Counted from the stretch's first letter, positions 1 to 8,122 are shown. The stretch is DNA of 64,000 nt from Chryseobacterium viscerum (GCF_002899945.2 NZ_PPEG02000011.1:1-64000); one strand, 5' to 3'. Made by a program: numbers and translations. Notes: generated by a model not told the origin, from the sequence alone.

Positions 1-81
1 GATTACAACAGTAATCATCCGCATAAATCGTTAAATGGACTTAGTCCTTGGCTGTATGCTAAAGAAGTTTTAGTGTATTAG
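1..81 (+). mobile_element. 3' end of an IS3-family transposase, cut by the window edge
   Basis: The first 26 codons, read in frame 1 and closed by TAG at 79-81, encode a tail containing HPHKSLNGLSPWLYA. This matches the C-terminal end of the rve integrase core of IS3-family transposases (family pattern YN..RPH.SL...TP..YA). Only the end is in the window, so it is unknown whether the element is intact. The right end of the IS should lie shortly after 81; I could not define the terminal inverted repeat without the left end. Confidence 0.75.
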
Positions 82-397
82 AGTGTATTTTATATTTATT
101 AACTGTTTGAAAAAGGGAAAGTCTTCAATTCTAATAAATAAGGTCATTGCGAAATTAATTTCGTCCTGAAGGCCACCTTCAAACTTATAACCAGTTGTCA
201 TGATTCTGACATTGATATCTTGAGTGAAAGTTCGGGTCATTTTTGCAGTTCTTAATATTTTTTCTTAAATGAAATAATATCCAAAAGAAGGTTCAGCTTT
301 GAATCAATGCTTCTGAAAAGCACCAGACTCTTGAACGCTTGGTACAGATACCAGTATGTGATCAAATTTGAAACAATCAATGACTGTCTATAGCCAA
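82..397. other. Intergenic stretch between IS end and the T9SS operon
   Basis: No convincing gene is seen here. It presumably holds the right end of the IS and whatever sequence it landed in. A 56-codon open frame exists on the minus strand (about 70-240), but it overlaps the transposase end and matches no family I know. Confidence 0.4.
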
Positions 398-433
398 ATC
401 AGGCTTTAACTGAAAAATTAGTTAAAGCCTGAT
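398..433. terminator. Perfect 14-bp stem hairpin after the T9SS-cargo gene
   Basis: ATCAGGCTTTAACT (398-411) and its exact reverse complement (420-433) flank an 8-nt loop. It lies 24 bp past the stop of the minus-strand gene at 458-1204, where the operon running from 3468 should end. There is no strong T-run after the stem on the minus strand, so termination is inferred from position and stem quality. Confidence 0.65.
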
Positions 434-457
434 GGTATTTTAGATCGTAAGTATAGC

Positions 458-1204
458 CTAATTTTTTATTAGCTTTTCTATAAACTGAGTTTTGTTATTT
501 AAGTTTATTTCTATATAATAAACACCATTTTTTAATGCTGAGATATTTATTCTATTACCTTGTAATTTAATAGATTTTAACATTCTTCCTGTCGATTCAT
601 AAATGTCAACAGACTCTATTTTTTCAGGATTTTTGAAAGTAACTATATCTTTTGCAGGATTTGGATAAAAAATAATTTTGGCACTTTCTAAATCAATATC
701 TTGTGTTCCTAATGTAGCTGTCATATTTAAGGATGCGTATCCTCTATTGGTACCACTATGTTGCGAGATTGTTGTAGAGCCACCTCTGGCAAAGAAAATA
801 TTTTTTACTCCAGCAGTATTTGTGATCATTATATCACCTGTTCCACCAGACAAAGACCTTGTTGCAATCACAGTTCTTATGCCGGAAGACGTGGTATTGC
901 TTACCTCAGTCCAATCTTGTGAAGAGTCAGCAGACGGGAAAGCACCAATTCCGTTGAAAGAATAATCTCTGTTGGCAGTCGAGTTATAGATAAAACCGTC
1001 TGAGCCGGATGCCATACCAGCATTTCCGAAGCCAATTCCCAAGTAAGAATTGTCGGCACCTGTAAGTGTAAGTGTAACTAAGGAAGGTGTGGTGTCTAAT
1101 TTTACGGTCATTCCTGTTGTTCCTAAATTGACGATGCCTGAACTAAATTGTGCCTGAACAATTGTTGCTAAAGCTACGCTTGCAGTTAGTAATATTTTTT
1201 TCAT
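458..1204 (-). CDS. DOMON-like secreted protein with T9SS type A sorting domain
   Basis: This 248-residue protein is predicted to be exported and then carried across the outer membrane by the type IX system. Residues 1-18 form a signal peptide. Residues about 177-248 (starting IIFYPNPAKD, with ISALKNGVYYIEI near the end) are a T9SS type A sorting domain. The middle part resembles a DOMON domain: a GIGFG/GMASGSDG strand-turn, DW at 97-98, an ATRSL strand and SQHSGTNRG. Met64 and His149 sit where cytochrome-type DOMON domains place their heme ligands, so heme or sugar binding is possible, but this is inference. It is the last gene of the minus-strand operon, 3 bp after the ankyrin gene. Confidence 0.75.
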   Translation of the reverse strand: MKKILLTASVALATIVQAQFSSGIVNLGTTGMTVKLDTTPSLVTLTLTGADNSYLGIGFGNAGMASGSDGFIYNSTANRDYSFNGIGAFPSADSSQDWTEVSNTTSSGIRTVIATRSLSGGTGDIMITNTAGVKNIFFARGGSTTISQHSGTNRGYASLNMTATLGTQDIDLESAKIIFYPNPAKDIVTFKNPEKIESVDIYESTGRMLKSIKLQGNRINISALKNGVYYIEINLNNKTQFIEKLIKN

Positions 1205-1207
1205 AAA

Positions 1208-1735
1208 CTAATTTTTTAAAAGATTAATAATTTCTTTGTTATCCGTTTTTAATGCATATTCGAAAGGGGATAGTCCCATTGAATCTTTGAGTTTTTTATC
1301 TGCTTTGTATTTTAGCAGCAGTTCGACCAATTCTTTATTTCCAGATTTTACTGCCCAAAACAGAGGCGTTGTTCCAGTACTATCAGAAATATTTGGGTCT
1401 GCATTTTTATTCAGCAGATTTTCTACCAGAGCTTTGTTGTAGCGGATAGAAAGTCCGGCTAAAGCAGTTCCTTCCTGGCTTTTATAATTGAGGTCTTTCA
1501 CATTATCTATCAAAAAATTTGCGACCTCTGTATTACCTCTGTAACAAGCTAAAATCAAAGGAGAAAATCCGTTTTCATTGATTTGGTTGATGATATCAGG
1601 ATTTTGTATCATTAATTCTTTTATTTCTGAAACCGTCCCGCTTCTTGCAACATCAAATACTGATTTTCCTCTTTCCTGGGCAGATATGAAAGAATAACTA
1701 CAGGTGAACAATACAAACAAAATTAATTTTCTCAT
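1208..1735 (-). CDS. Periplasmic ankyrin-repeat protein
   Basis: A 175-residue protein with a signal peptide (about 1-19, ending ISA before QERGK) followed by about four ankyrin repeats. Recognisable repeat cores are GFSPLILACYRGNTEVANFL, then a weaker GTALAGLSIRYN repeat, GTTPLFWAVKSGNKELVELL and GLSPFEYALKTDNKEIINLL. Ankyrin repeats mediate protein contacts, and exported versions in this phylum often accompany redox proteins. The stop of yceI overlaps the start region (1735 shared), so the two are translationally coupled. No enzymatic residues are expected; partner unknown. Confidence 0.85.
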   Translation of the reverse strand: MRKLILFVLFTCSYSFISAQERGKSVFDVARSGTVSEIKELMIQNPDIINQINENGFSPLILACYRGNTEVANFLIDNVKDLNYKSQEGTALAGLSIRYNKALVENLLNKNADPNISDSTGTTPLFWAVKSGNKELVELLLKYKADKKLKDSMGLSPFEYALKTDNKEIINLLKN

Positions 1736-2277
1736 TATTTGATAAGTATATAATTATATTCTACATTCACATTTTCAGCCACCTTTTTCATAACCATTTT
1801 AGGTATGGTGACTTTGAAATCTCCTGTTTTGGCAATAAAAGTACCTTTCATATATATCTTTCCGTCCTTTGATGAGATCGTTGCTGTTGAAGAAATATTT
1901 CTATTGACACCGTGAAAATTCAATACGCCTTGAAGGGTAAATTTTTGTGGGTTTTCACTTAGTTTTGTTTTATCAAAATTCAAGATCTTACCTTTGAAGG
2001 TTGTTTTCGGGTATTTTGTTGTTTCTGCATAGTTTTCATTGAAATGTTCTTCCATCAATTTTACTTTGAATTTAAAGTTTTTAACTAATGATAGTGAGGC
2101 TAAATCTCCTGTGTCAGCATTTAGGATCACTGTATTGTTGTTATCTTGTGCAAAAACGTCTTCGACCATAGGCAACGACGCTTCAAAACTTACTTTGCCA
2201 ATTTTAGAACTGTATTTTTGAGCTATAATCTGATTGCTGCATAAGAAGAACACCATGATTAGAGTTAGATTTTTCAT
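1735..2277 (-). CDS. YceI-family periplasmic protein
   Basis: A 180-residue exported protein: signal peptide about 1-19 (ending IIA before QKYSS), then the YceI lipocalin-like barrel. Typical elements are KIGKVSFEAS, the LMEEHFNENYAETTKYP segment, TTFKGKI and the paired LQGVLNFHGVNRN strand. YceI proteins bind isoprenoid or quinone-like lipids in the periplasm. In this operon, next to a cytochrome, a quinone-linked role is attractive but unproved. Full length for the family. It is 5 bp from the upstream cytochrome gene and abuts the ankyrin gene. Confidence 0.88.
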   Translation of the reverse strand: MKNLTLIMVFFLCSNQIIAQKYSSKIGKVSFEASLPMVEDVFAQDNNNTVILNADTGDLASLSLVKNFKFKVKLMEEHFNENYAETTKYPKTTFKGKILNFDKTKLSENPQKFTLQGVLNFHGVNRNISSTATISSKDGKIYMKGTFIAKTGDFKVTIPKMVMKKVAENVNVEYNYILIK

Positions 2278-2282
2278 ATAAT

Positions 2283-2624
2283 TTATTTTTCAATTAGACC
2301 GTCATTTTTCCACTTGACGATAAGATTAATTTGATTTGATGACATTGAGCCACCCTGTGGCATTCTTAATGGATCACCATTGGGCCTTTGAATTCTGTTG
2401 ATAATAATGTCAATATTATCTTTTACTTCGTTATAATTACTTAATGGTTTAAAACTGGAAGAAGAGTGGCAGCTTATGCAGCTGTTTTCAATAATGGGCT
2501 TCACGTTAGTTTCATATCTTACCAAATCTGCAATTGGTGTATTGTCTGAGATTTCCTCGTATGTATTGCTTTCACAAGCTATAGCACAAAGAAGGAATCC
2601 TGTTAGATAAATAGTTTTTCTCAT
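2283..2624 (-). CDS. Small c-type cytochrome lipoprotein
   Basis: Read from the ATG at 2624, this is a 113-residue lipoprotein. The lipobox is AIAC (Cys17), a heme c attachment motif CISCH lies at residues 49-53, and Met88 in LRMPQGG is a likely axial ligand. The frame remains open 22 codons further upstream, but that extension overlaps the DUF5777 gene and would bury the signal sequence, so I chose the inner start, one base after the preceding stop codon (2626). It probably passes electrons at a membrane surface. Operon partners are DUF5777, YceI and the DOMON-like protein. Confidence 0.85.
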   Translation of the reverse strand: MRKTIYLTGFLLCAIACESNTYEEISDNTPIADLVRYETNVKPIIENSCISCHSSSSFKPLSNYNEVKDNIDIIINRIQRPNGDPLRMPQGGSMSSNQINLIVKWKNDGLIEK

Positions 2625-2625
2625 T

Positions 2626-3468
2626 TTAAAATACTCTATAAAGGTTAAAACCAAAGAAAATCTGCCCTTTTTCCCACTTTCCAGTTGCATTAGTCAGATA
2701 ACCAATATCTGAATTCAGTTGAGAATTGCTGAATAACAGCTGAAAAACATGTCCACCTGTTTCTATATCCATACCCAGAGACAAAGGGTTTTTATAGAAA
2801 CTGTGACTGTCAAAATTCACGAAATACTCTGCGTTGATGGATACCCTTTTTGAAATTTTATACCGTCCGCCTAATCCTGTTAAAAATTGATTTTCATTTT
2901 CTATTGATGGATCATACAGATTTTTATGGACATAAGACGGCGTCAGTTGTAAGGAAAAATTCTCATTGAATCTCCTGGATATAAGTGCTTGCGTTAGATA
3001 AGAAAGCCTGTTGCCAAAATTTAAATAGGGATAAGTCTCAGTATCCAGATCCGTATTTAGTGCCATAACATTGTATCCGACAAGATCTACCGGTACATTG
3101 TCATTTTGTTTTAGCAGTTTGTATTTTGCGCCAAACTCAAAAGTTTTCATGTTGGTTTCTCGGGATAAACTTAACGAGACCGCATCGGTCAATCCATAAA
3201 TAACGCCGAGTTTTGTGGAAGCATCATCCAAACCAAAAAAGTTTTTGAATCCGGTACTCACATCTCCAAAGCGGTGTGCGATAACTACATACCATTCATT
3301 TTTTGCAGTAAGTTTGGTTGACTGGCCAGTGACAATTTGCAATGCCTTAAATGTCGGAGGATGGGAAGTTTCTGTTGTTGAGATTGTATCGATATCTTTC
3401 AGCAAGTCTTCCTGAGAGTAACACAGGAGCGAAGAGATCATCGACACCAAAATCAGTGTTTTTGTCAT
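2626..3468 (-). CDS. DUF5777-family outer-membrane beta-barrel protein
   Basis: A 280-residue protein with signal peptide MTKTLILVSMISSLLCYS, then alternating amphipathic strands ending in an aromatic residue (...YRVF), as in outer-membrane barrels. The N-terminal block TFKALQIVTGQSTKLTAK and HRFGDVSTGFKNFFGLD are characteristic of the DUF5777 family. Function is unknown. In Bacteroidota it commonly sits with cytochrome and YceI genes, so a role as a barrel for an exported electron-transfer module is plausible. The start at 3468 is preferred over 3495 because it begins the signal peptide. First gene of the operon, promoter at 3493-3500. Confidence 0.8.
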   Translation of the reverse strand: MTKTLILVSMISSLLCYSQEDLLKDIDTISTTETSHPPTFKALQIVTGQSTKLTAKNEWYVVIAHRFGDVSTGFKNFFGLDDASTKLGVIYGLTDAVSLSLSRETNMKTFEFGAKYKLLKQNDNVPVDLVGYNVMALNTDLDTETYPYLNFGNRLSYLTQALISRRFNENFSLQLTPSYVHKNLYDPSIENENQFLTGLGGRYKISKRVSINAEYFVNFDSHSFYKNPLSLGMDIETGGHVFQLLFSNSQLNSDIGYLTNATGKWEKGQIFFGFNLYRVF

Positions 3469-3492
3469 ATCTTTAAAATTATTTCTAGGTGG

Positions 3493-3500
3493 CAAACTTA
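3493..3500 (-). promoter_or_regulatory. -7 element of the DUF5777-cytochrome operon
   Basis: TAAGTTTG on the minus strand fits the Bacteroidota -7 consensus TAnnTTTG. It lies 24 nt before the ATG at 3468 and 22 nt downstream of a Crp/Fnr-type inverted repeat (3523-3538). Confidence 0.6.
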
Positions 3501-3520
3501 CTTCTAGTCAAAAAAAAAAC

Positions 3521-3538
3521 GCGGTGATATTTGTCACT
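3521..3538. promoter_or_regulatory. Crp/Fnr-type inverted repeat, also a terminator-like hairpin
   Basis: GTGATATTTGTCAC (3524-3537) is a GTGA-N6-TCAC inverted repeat placed 22 nt upstream of the -7 element, which is class II activator spacing. The arms extend (CGC...GCG) and on the minus strand the stem is followed by nine T residues, so the same DNA looks like a Rho-independent terminator for the upstream regulator gene (stop at 3582). It may serve both roles. Confidence 0.6.
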
Positions 3539-3581
3539 GCGCTCTTTTTATATCAATATTCACGATATAGATAATTTCTAT

Positions 3582-4217
3582 TTATTTTTCTTTTACAAAT
3601 CCAATGCATTGATTTGATTGGGTTATGACGCCTTCATTCTCAAACTTTTTCAATATTCTACTGACAACTTCTCTGGCAGTACCAAGAATATTTGCAAGTT
3701 CCTTATGTGATATCTTAACCGGATCACCTCCGTTTTCCTCAATTTTTGTAGCAAGTAAATCGATAATCCGTTTGTCCAACTTATGAAAAACTGCCTGAGT
3801 GACCATTCTCATAATATCAGTGTATCGCTTATCATATTCTTTAAAGAAAAATTGATTAAGTGCAGGGAAATCTGAAAGCCATTGTAGGACTTTAGCAGTT
3901 GGGAGCAATAGTACTTCTGAAGACTGTTCGGCGCAAGCGTATATACGACTCTTCGAATCTGTGAAAATAGATGAGAAGGTCATTGTGCATGTTTCAAAAG
4001 GCTTGATATAATAATATAAAAGTTCTCTGTCATCGTATAGCGAGTAAACTTTAACCGAACCTTTTAATAAGATAGGGATATAGGCTATTTTTTCTCCTTC
4101 AGCGATGATTTCTTGTCGTGCTGGTATGTTGGAATGTATCGAATACTCTTCCAGTTCCTGAAAAAAATCGTCCCCAACATATTCAAGCATTTTTCTAACA
4201 TGTTCTTTATTTTTCAT
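3582..4217 (-). CDS. Crp/Fnr-family transcriptional regulator
   Basis: A 211-residue regulator: cyclic-nucleotide-binding beta-roll (about 20-110, with LLKGSVKVYSLYDDRELLYYY) then a Crp-type winged helix (about 150-205, core KELANILGTAREVVSRIL). There is no N-terminal cysteine cluster, so it is not an Fe-S Fnr; the effector is unknown. It is separated from the minus-strand operon by the 3521-3538 element. A near-perfect TGTGA-N6-TCACA box sits upstream of its own -7 element, and a similar box precedes the operon, so it probably activates itself and that operon. Confidence 0.88.
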   Translation of the reverse strand: MKNKEHVRKMLEYVGDDFFQELEEYSIHSNIPARQEIIAEGEKIAYIPILLKGSVKVYSLYDDRELLYYYIKPFETCTMTFSSIFTDSKSRIYACAEQSSEVLLLPTAKVLQWLSDFPALNQFFFKEYDKRYTDIMRMVTQAVFHKLDKRIIDLLATKIEENGGDPVKISHKELANILGTAREVVSRILKKFENEGVITQSNQCIGFVKEK

Positions 4218-4383
4218 AGATAATACGGTAATTTATAAACAGTGTGAATTAATGGGATTTAAATGGTCGTTGTGGAAAGTATATTTTAATGACGTTAAAT
4301 AACAACACCATTTATTCAAAAAAAATTTACTTTAAAAGTAGCATTTGTTCGTATAATCTATTTAAAGTATTTTACATTTTTGG

Positions 4384-4391
4384 CAAATATA
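4384..4391 (-). promoter_or_regulatory. -7 element of the Crp/Fnr gene
   Basis: TATATTTG on the minus strand matches TAnnTTTG. It lies 22 nt downstream of the box at 4414-4429 and leaves a leader of roughly 160 nt before the ATG at 4217. Confidence 0.5.
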
Positions 4392-4413
4392 AAATTACTT
4401 TGTTTGATATATC

Positions 4414-4429
4414 TGTGATATTAGTCACA
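4414..4429. promoter_or_regulatory. Crp/Fnr box TGTGATATTAGTCACA
   Basis: TGTGA-N6-TCACA with perfect arms. It is 22 nt upstream of the minus-strand -7 element at 4384-4391, the same spacing as the box at 3523-3538, which suggests autoregulation. It is too far (over 200 nt) from the plus-strand promoter at 4633 to act there in the usual way. Confidence 0.65.
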
Positions 4430-4609
4430 AATTTCTTGTAAACTAAAGTCTAATAATCATGTTGATTTTAAATAAAGAGGTTAAAAATGTAATCAATATC
4501 AAAGTTTATAGAATTGTCAAGACAGTATTTGAAAGATTTATTAAAATTTTTCATACTGATATTCAATAATTTTAACCTTTTGGTAAGTGGTTTACTTTTA
4601 GGTGGGTAC

Positions 4610-4640
4610 TTGTTTAAAGGTGGGGGTGTGCATAGCTTTG
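4610..4640 (+). promoter_or_regulatory. Promoter of the NmrA-like/SnoaL genes
   Basis: TTG at 4610-4612, 20 nt, then TAGCTTTG at 4633-4640, a good fit to the Bacteroidota TTG-N19-TAnnTTTG promoter. The ATG of the reductase gene follows at 4673. Confidence 0.6.
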
Positions 4641-4672
4641 TAAAAGTATTAATGTAATAAAACAATCTGAAT

Positions 4673-5569
4673 ATGAAAATTTTAGTATTCGGAGCTACAG
4701 GCTCACAACAATTTAACGTTATCGGAGAAGCAAAGAAAAAAGGAGCAGAAGTAATTGCTGCGACAAGTTCAGAAAATAGTTTTGAAAAGCTAGCTAATGC
4801 TGGAGCAACGCCGGTTTTAGCAAACTTATCTGATGCTGACAAAATAAGCGAAATTACCAATGGTGTAGATGCAATTGCCTTTATGATTCCTGTATCTCTT
4901 CCTAATCCATTTGACGGTCTGCAATATTCTAAAAATGTGATTGATGCAGCTAAAGCAAATGGCGTGAAAAAAATCGTTTGGAATACAAGCGGCTGGTTAG
5001 AAGCGCAAAAAGTTGGTTCGCCTGTTGACGATGTAAAATTGGATGTTCAGGAATATTTGAAAAATAGTGGAGTAGATTATGTCATTATAGAGCCTACCAT
5101 TTATATGGAAAATATGATGGGTCCTTTCTGTGCACCTTTTATTAGCAATGAGAAAAAACTGGCTTATCCTACACCCGAGGCAATGCCAATTGGATGGATT
5201 GCTTCGAAAGATGTGAGTGCTTTTGTGGTTGAAGCTATTTACAATGAAGATTTACAAGCAGATAATTTCAAAATCAGCGGTTTGGAAAACTTGAAAGGGA
5301 ATGAATTAGCATCAGGATTTTCTAATGGGATAGGAGAAGAGATTGTATATTATCCTCTGAAGCCTCAGGAATTTGGTGATATATTAAAACCAATGGTAGG
5401 AGAGGCAGGAGCAAACAGTGTTGCAGCTTATTATGAAAATCTACAGAATTCAACAGAATATCCTTCAAAATTCAATTCTAATATGAGCGAAATTTTGGAA
5501 AAACTTCCTGTCGAAATGACTTCGCTATCGCAATGGGCAAACGAGAACAAAGATTATTTCATTAAATAA
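4673..5569 (+). CDS. NmrA-like NAD(P)-binding oxidoreductase
   Basis: A 298-residue atypical short-chain dehydrogenase. The N-terminal Rossmann strand and loop read ILVFGATGSQQ; the last glycine of the usual GxxGxxG is replaced by Gln, as in some NmrA-type sensors. Further conserved parts are a DADKISEITNGVDAIAFMIP strand and a central NVIDAAKANGVKKIVWNTSG region. Substrate unknown; NmrA members act as redox sensors or reduce quinones and isoflavones. It leads a small unit with two SnoaL-like proteins, the first only 11 bp downstream, so a shared small-molecule substrate is likely. Confidence 0.8.
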   Translation: MKILVFGATGSQQFNVIGEAKKKGAEVIAATSSENSFEKLANAGATPVLANLSDADKISEITNGVDAIAFMIPVSLPNPFDGLQYSKNVIDAAKANGVKKIVWNTSGWLEAQKVGSPVDDVKLDVQEYLKNSGVDYVIIEPTIYMENMMGPFCAPFISNEKKLAYPTPEAMPIGWIASKDVSAFVVEAIYNEDLQADNFKISGLENLKGNELASGFSNGIGEEIVYYPLKPQEFGDILKPMVGEAGANSVAAYYENLQNSTEYPSKFNSNMSEILEKLPVEMTSLSQWANENKDYFIK

Positions 5570-5580
5570 ATTAAAATGGT

Positions 5581-5970
5581 ATGGAAGCGAAAGAAGTTGT
5601 CGCAGCCTATTTTGAGGCGTTGAGTAAGGGTGAAATGGAGAAAGCATTTTCAAACTTTACACCCGAAACCAAATGGTATCAGCCAGGAAAAAATAAATTT
5701 TCTGGTTTAAAAAACAATCTTGGTGAGATTTTCCAAATGCTTGAAGGTATTATGACTGATACGTCAGGAAATATGATTGTGAAGCCTACAGGAGCAATGC
5801 TGCAAAGCGGAGACTTGGTATCGGTTCCCGTGTGGTTTACAGCCAAAAAAGAAACAAAAGTGATGGATTTGGGAGGTATGGATTTGTTTCAAGTTAAAGA
5901 AGGTAAAATCGTTCACGTTTGGACATTCTCAGATGACCAGTCGGTGGATGATGCGTTTTTTGGAAATTGA
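5581..5970 (+). CDS. SnoaL-like (NTF2-fold) protein, copy 1
   Basis: A 129-residue soluble protein of the SnoaL/NTF2-like superfamily: helix EVVAAYFEALSKGEMEKAF, then a sheet with ETKWYQPGKNKFSG and VKEGKIVHVWTFSDDQ near the end. Such proteins are small cone-shaped barrels that act as isomerases, hydrolases or binding proteins. It is a paralogue of the next gene, aligned over its whole length, so a tandem duplication is clear. It begins 11 bp after the reductase gene. Confidence 0.82.
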   Translation: MEAKEVVAAYFEALSKGEMEKAFSNFTPETKWYQPGKNKFSGLKNNLGEIFQMLEGIMTDTSGNMIVKPTGAMLQSGDLVSVPVWFTAKKETKVMDLGGMDLFQVKEGKIVHVWTFSDDQSVDDAFFGN

Positions 5971-6019
5971 AAAATTGTACATTAGTCAATAAAAATTTAA
6001 ACTTTAAAAACATAATAAT

Positions 6020-6406
6020 ATGACAGCAATAGAAGTAGTAACGGCTTACTCAGTAGCCCTTTCACGAGGGGATATTCCTACCGCATTTTCACATTTTAGT
6101 CCAGATGCAAAATGGCACCAGCCTGGAAATCATCAGTTCTCAGGAATTAAAGAAGGGCTTGATGCTATTGGTAAAATGTTGGGAGATATGATGGATGTAA
6201 CCCAAGGTTCTTTGGTTATCAATCCGACAGGTGCTTTGATGGCTAATGGAAATTTAGTTTCTTTTCCTGTTCATTTCACTGGTAAAATTGGCGACAAAAC
6301 AGTCGATATGACTGGTGTTGATTTGTTTGAAGTTATGAATGAGAAAATTGTTCAGGTTTGGTTATTTTCTGAAGATCAAGATGCTGAGAACGAGTTTTGG
6401 GGTTAA
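6020..6406 (+). CDS. SnoaL-like (NTF2-fold) protein, copy 2
   Basis: A 128-residue paralogue of the preceding protein: EVVTAYSVALSRGDIPTAFS, DAKWHQPGNHQFSG and EKIVQVWLFSEDQD align directly. The Trp-x-Gln-Pro-Gly motif and the acidic tail are kept, while the second half of the sheet has diverged, suggesting a different ligand. It is separated from copy 1 by 49 bp with an A-rich leader and is followed by a good terminator. Confidence 0.82.
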   Translation: MTAIEVVTAYSVALSRGDIPTAFSHFSPDAKWHQPGNHQFSGIKEGLDAIGKMLGDMMDVTQGSLVINPTGALMANGNLVSFPVHFTGKIGDKTVDMTGVDLFEVMNEKIVQVWLFSEDQDAENEFWG

Positions 6407-6429
6407 TTACACTCTGCAATATACATATT

Positions 6430-6466
6430 GGGACGGTTGGCTTTTAAGCTATTCCGTCTCTTTTTT
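6430..6466 (+). terminator. Rho-independent terminator after the SnoaL pair
   Basis: GGGACGG (6430-6436) pairs with CCGTCTC (6454-6460), with an inner GGCTTTTAAGCT stem, followed by six T residues. Confidence 0.8.
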
Positions 6467-6601
6467 GTTTAATAAAGTAATTTATAAAACAATTTTAACG
6501 TAATTCCCAAATAAAAAAATATCTTCTGTACATTTCAAATTACCTGTCTATTATAGACTATTTAAAGAAATTCATAAACATCTTTTACAATTTTAAAAAA
6601 A

Positions 6602-8122
6602 ATGCTTCGAAGAAACGTTCTAAAGATAATATTTATATTTTTTTTTCTTACATCTTGTGCTTCTAAAGAAAATAAAGAAATTTCCATTTTATTACAGAAA
6701 GCAGATGACAACATTTACATTGATTTTGACAAAACAATACACTTTGCAGCAGTGACAGCCTATAAGGCCGAATCAATAGACAATTCAGAAAAAAAAGCCG
6801 AAGCATATCTTTATCTTGCAAAAGGTCTAATATTCTATAGAAAATTTGATCAGGCCCATATCTACATAAAAAAGGCCATGACAGAAAAATCGCTTAAGGA
6901 AAATTATTTTCTTCAAGCATTATTTTTAGACTTACAGTCTAATTATTATAGTCGAATGCGTTTGCCTGAAAATAGTTTTAAACAAAATTTGCGTGCGCTC
7001 GAATTGTTGAAATATCACTCTGGTCCAGAATCTAGAGCTTTGCTGGCAAAGATTCACATAAATATGGCAGATTATTATTCTGACAAGGAAAACTATAAAA
7101 TGGCTCATCTACACGCAGACAAGTCCATTGCAATTATAGAAAAAATTCCTTTATCAAAATATCAGTCTCTGAAAAAAGTATTGCATTATAAAGCCTTTAT
7201 TTATTTTTATAGTGCTTGGATATATCTTCAGGAGGCAAAGCCTGAAAAAGCATACCAATATATAATAAGTGCAAATGAGCAATCTGCAATTGATAATATA
7301 AAATATATCGCTCCATTCTTAGAAATTTTTGGAGATTACTATCTTCTTACCGGGGAATACCAAAAATCAATTGATTATTATTTATTAACTGTAGATAATA
7401 AAAAAGTTTTTAAGCAGAATTCTGCCTTTGTGGATTCAAAAACAGCAAAGGCCTATTATAAATTAGGAGATTATAAAAAAGAAATCTATTTTTTAGATAG
7501 ATCTGAAAAAAGACATCAACTTGATTCTAAAATTGATCTCAAAATTGTACAAGATGAATTGGATAGAATTGTTAGGAAGGAGAATGATCTTAAAAATAAG
7601 ACACTGAAAAGCAATTTTGTTCTTCTTGTTTTATTAATTGTTTTTTCTACAATTATCTTGATGTTGTTTGCTAAATATCATAAAAGTAAGAGATCAAAAA
7701 ATTATGAACTCAGTGACTACAAATTGCGGATAGACAATAGAGAAGAAAAGTTAAAGGAGCACCAATTGGAAATTCAAGAATTACAGCATAAAGTGAATGA
7801 CTCCTTAATTGCTTTAACCGATCTTGCAAGAAAGAATTCTCCGCATTTTTGGGTGAGATTTCAAGAGGTCTATCCTAACTTCACGAAATATCTGCTTAGT
7901 CGTAATCCAACATTAAAAGTATCTGAACTGACAATATGTGCCTATCTATATCTTGGTTTTTCTAGTAAAGAAATTGCAGAACTTACTTTTAAAGCCTATA
8001 AAACAATTGAAAATAATCGAAGAAATATCAGGAAGAGATTGGATATTGACTCTACTGTGGATATGTCATTATGGCTTCAGGAAAATATAAAAAATACTAA
8101 GCCTATTGAAGATTATTCATAA
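6602..8122 (+). CDS. Membrane-anchored TPR regulator with LuxR-type DNA-binding end
   Basis: A 506-residue protein. It starts with a lipoprotein-type signal (lipobox LTSC, Cys19), then TPR-like helical repeats to about 330, one membrane span (about 337-358, VLLVLLIVFSTIILMLF type), a coiled coil, and a C-terminal helix-turn-helix: LTICAYLYLGFSSKEIAEL and AYKTIENNRRNIRKRL. The layout puts sensing outside and DNA binding inside, as in other Bacteroidota TPR-LuxR regulators. The last 110 residues are duplicated in a broken copy at 9721-10096. The next gene downstream encodes a secreted S74 protein, its likely target. Confidence 0.82.
   Translation: MLRRNVLKIIFIFFFLTSCASKENKEISILLQKADDNIYIDFDKTIHFAAVTAYKAESIDNSEKKAEAYLYLAKGLIFYRKFDQAHIYIKKAMTEKSLKENYFLQALFLDLQSNYYSRMRLPENSFKQNLRALELLKYHSGPESRALLAKIHINMADYYSDKENYKMAHLHADKSIAIIEKIPLSKYQSLKKVLHYKAFIYFYSAWIYLQEAKPEKAYQYIISANEQSAIDNIKYIAPFLEIFGDYYLLTGEYQKSIDYYLLTVDNKKVFKQNSAFVDSKTAKAYYKLGDYKKEIYFLDRSEKRHQLDSKIDLKIVQDELDRIVRKENDLKNKTLKSNFVLLVLLIVFSTIILMLFAKYHKSKRSKNYELSDYKLRIDNREEKLKEHQLEIQELQHKVNDSLIALTDLARKNSPHFWVRFQEVYPNFTKYLLSRNPTLKVSELTICAYLYLGFSSKEIAELTFKAYKTIENNRRNIRKRLDIDSTVDMSLWLQENIKNTKPIEDYS

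Larger units (their letters stand above)
4218..4672. other. Divergent intergenic region with two promoters
   Basis: This 455-bp gap holds the Crp/Fnr promoter and box (4384-4429) on the minus strand and a plus-strand promoter at its right end. Around 4590-4625 the segments TACTT..AGGTGGG and TACTTG..AAAGGTGGG form an imperfect direct repeat just upstream of the plus-strand -7, possibly an operator for an unlinked repressor. No gene is seen. Confidence 0.45.

Noticed and set aside
70..240. 56-codon open frame on the minus strand
   Set aside because: It overlaps the transposase end, has no promoter or family match, and the length is within chance.
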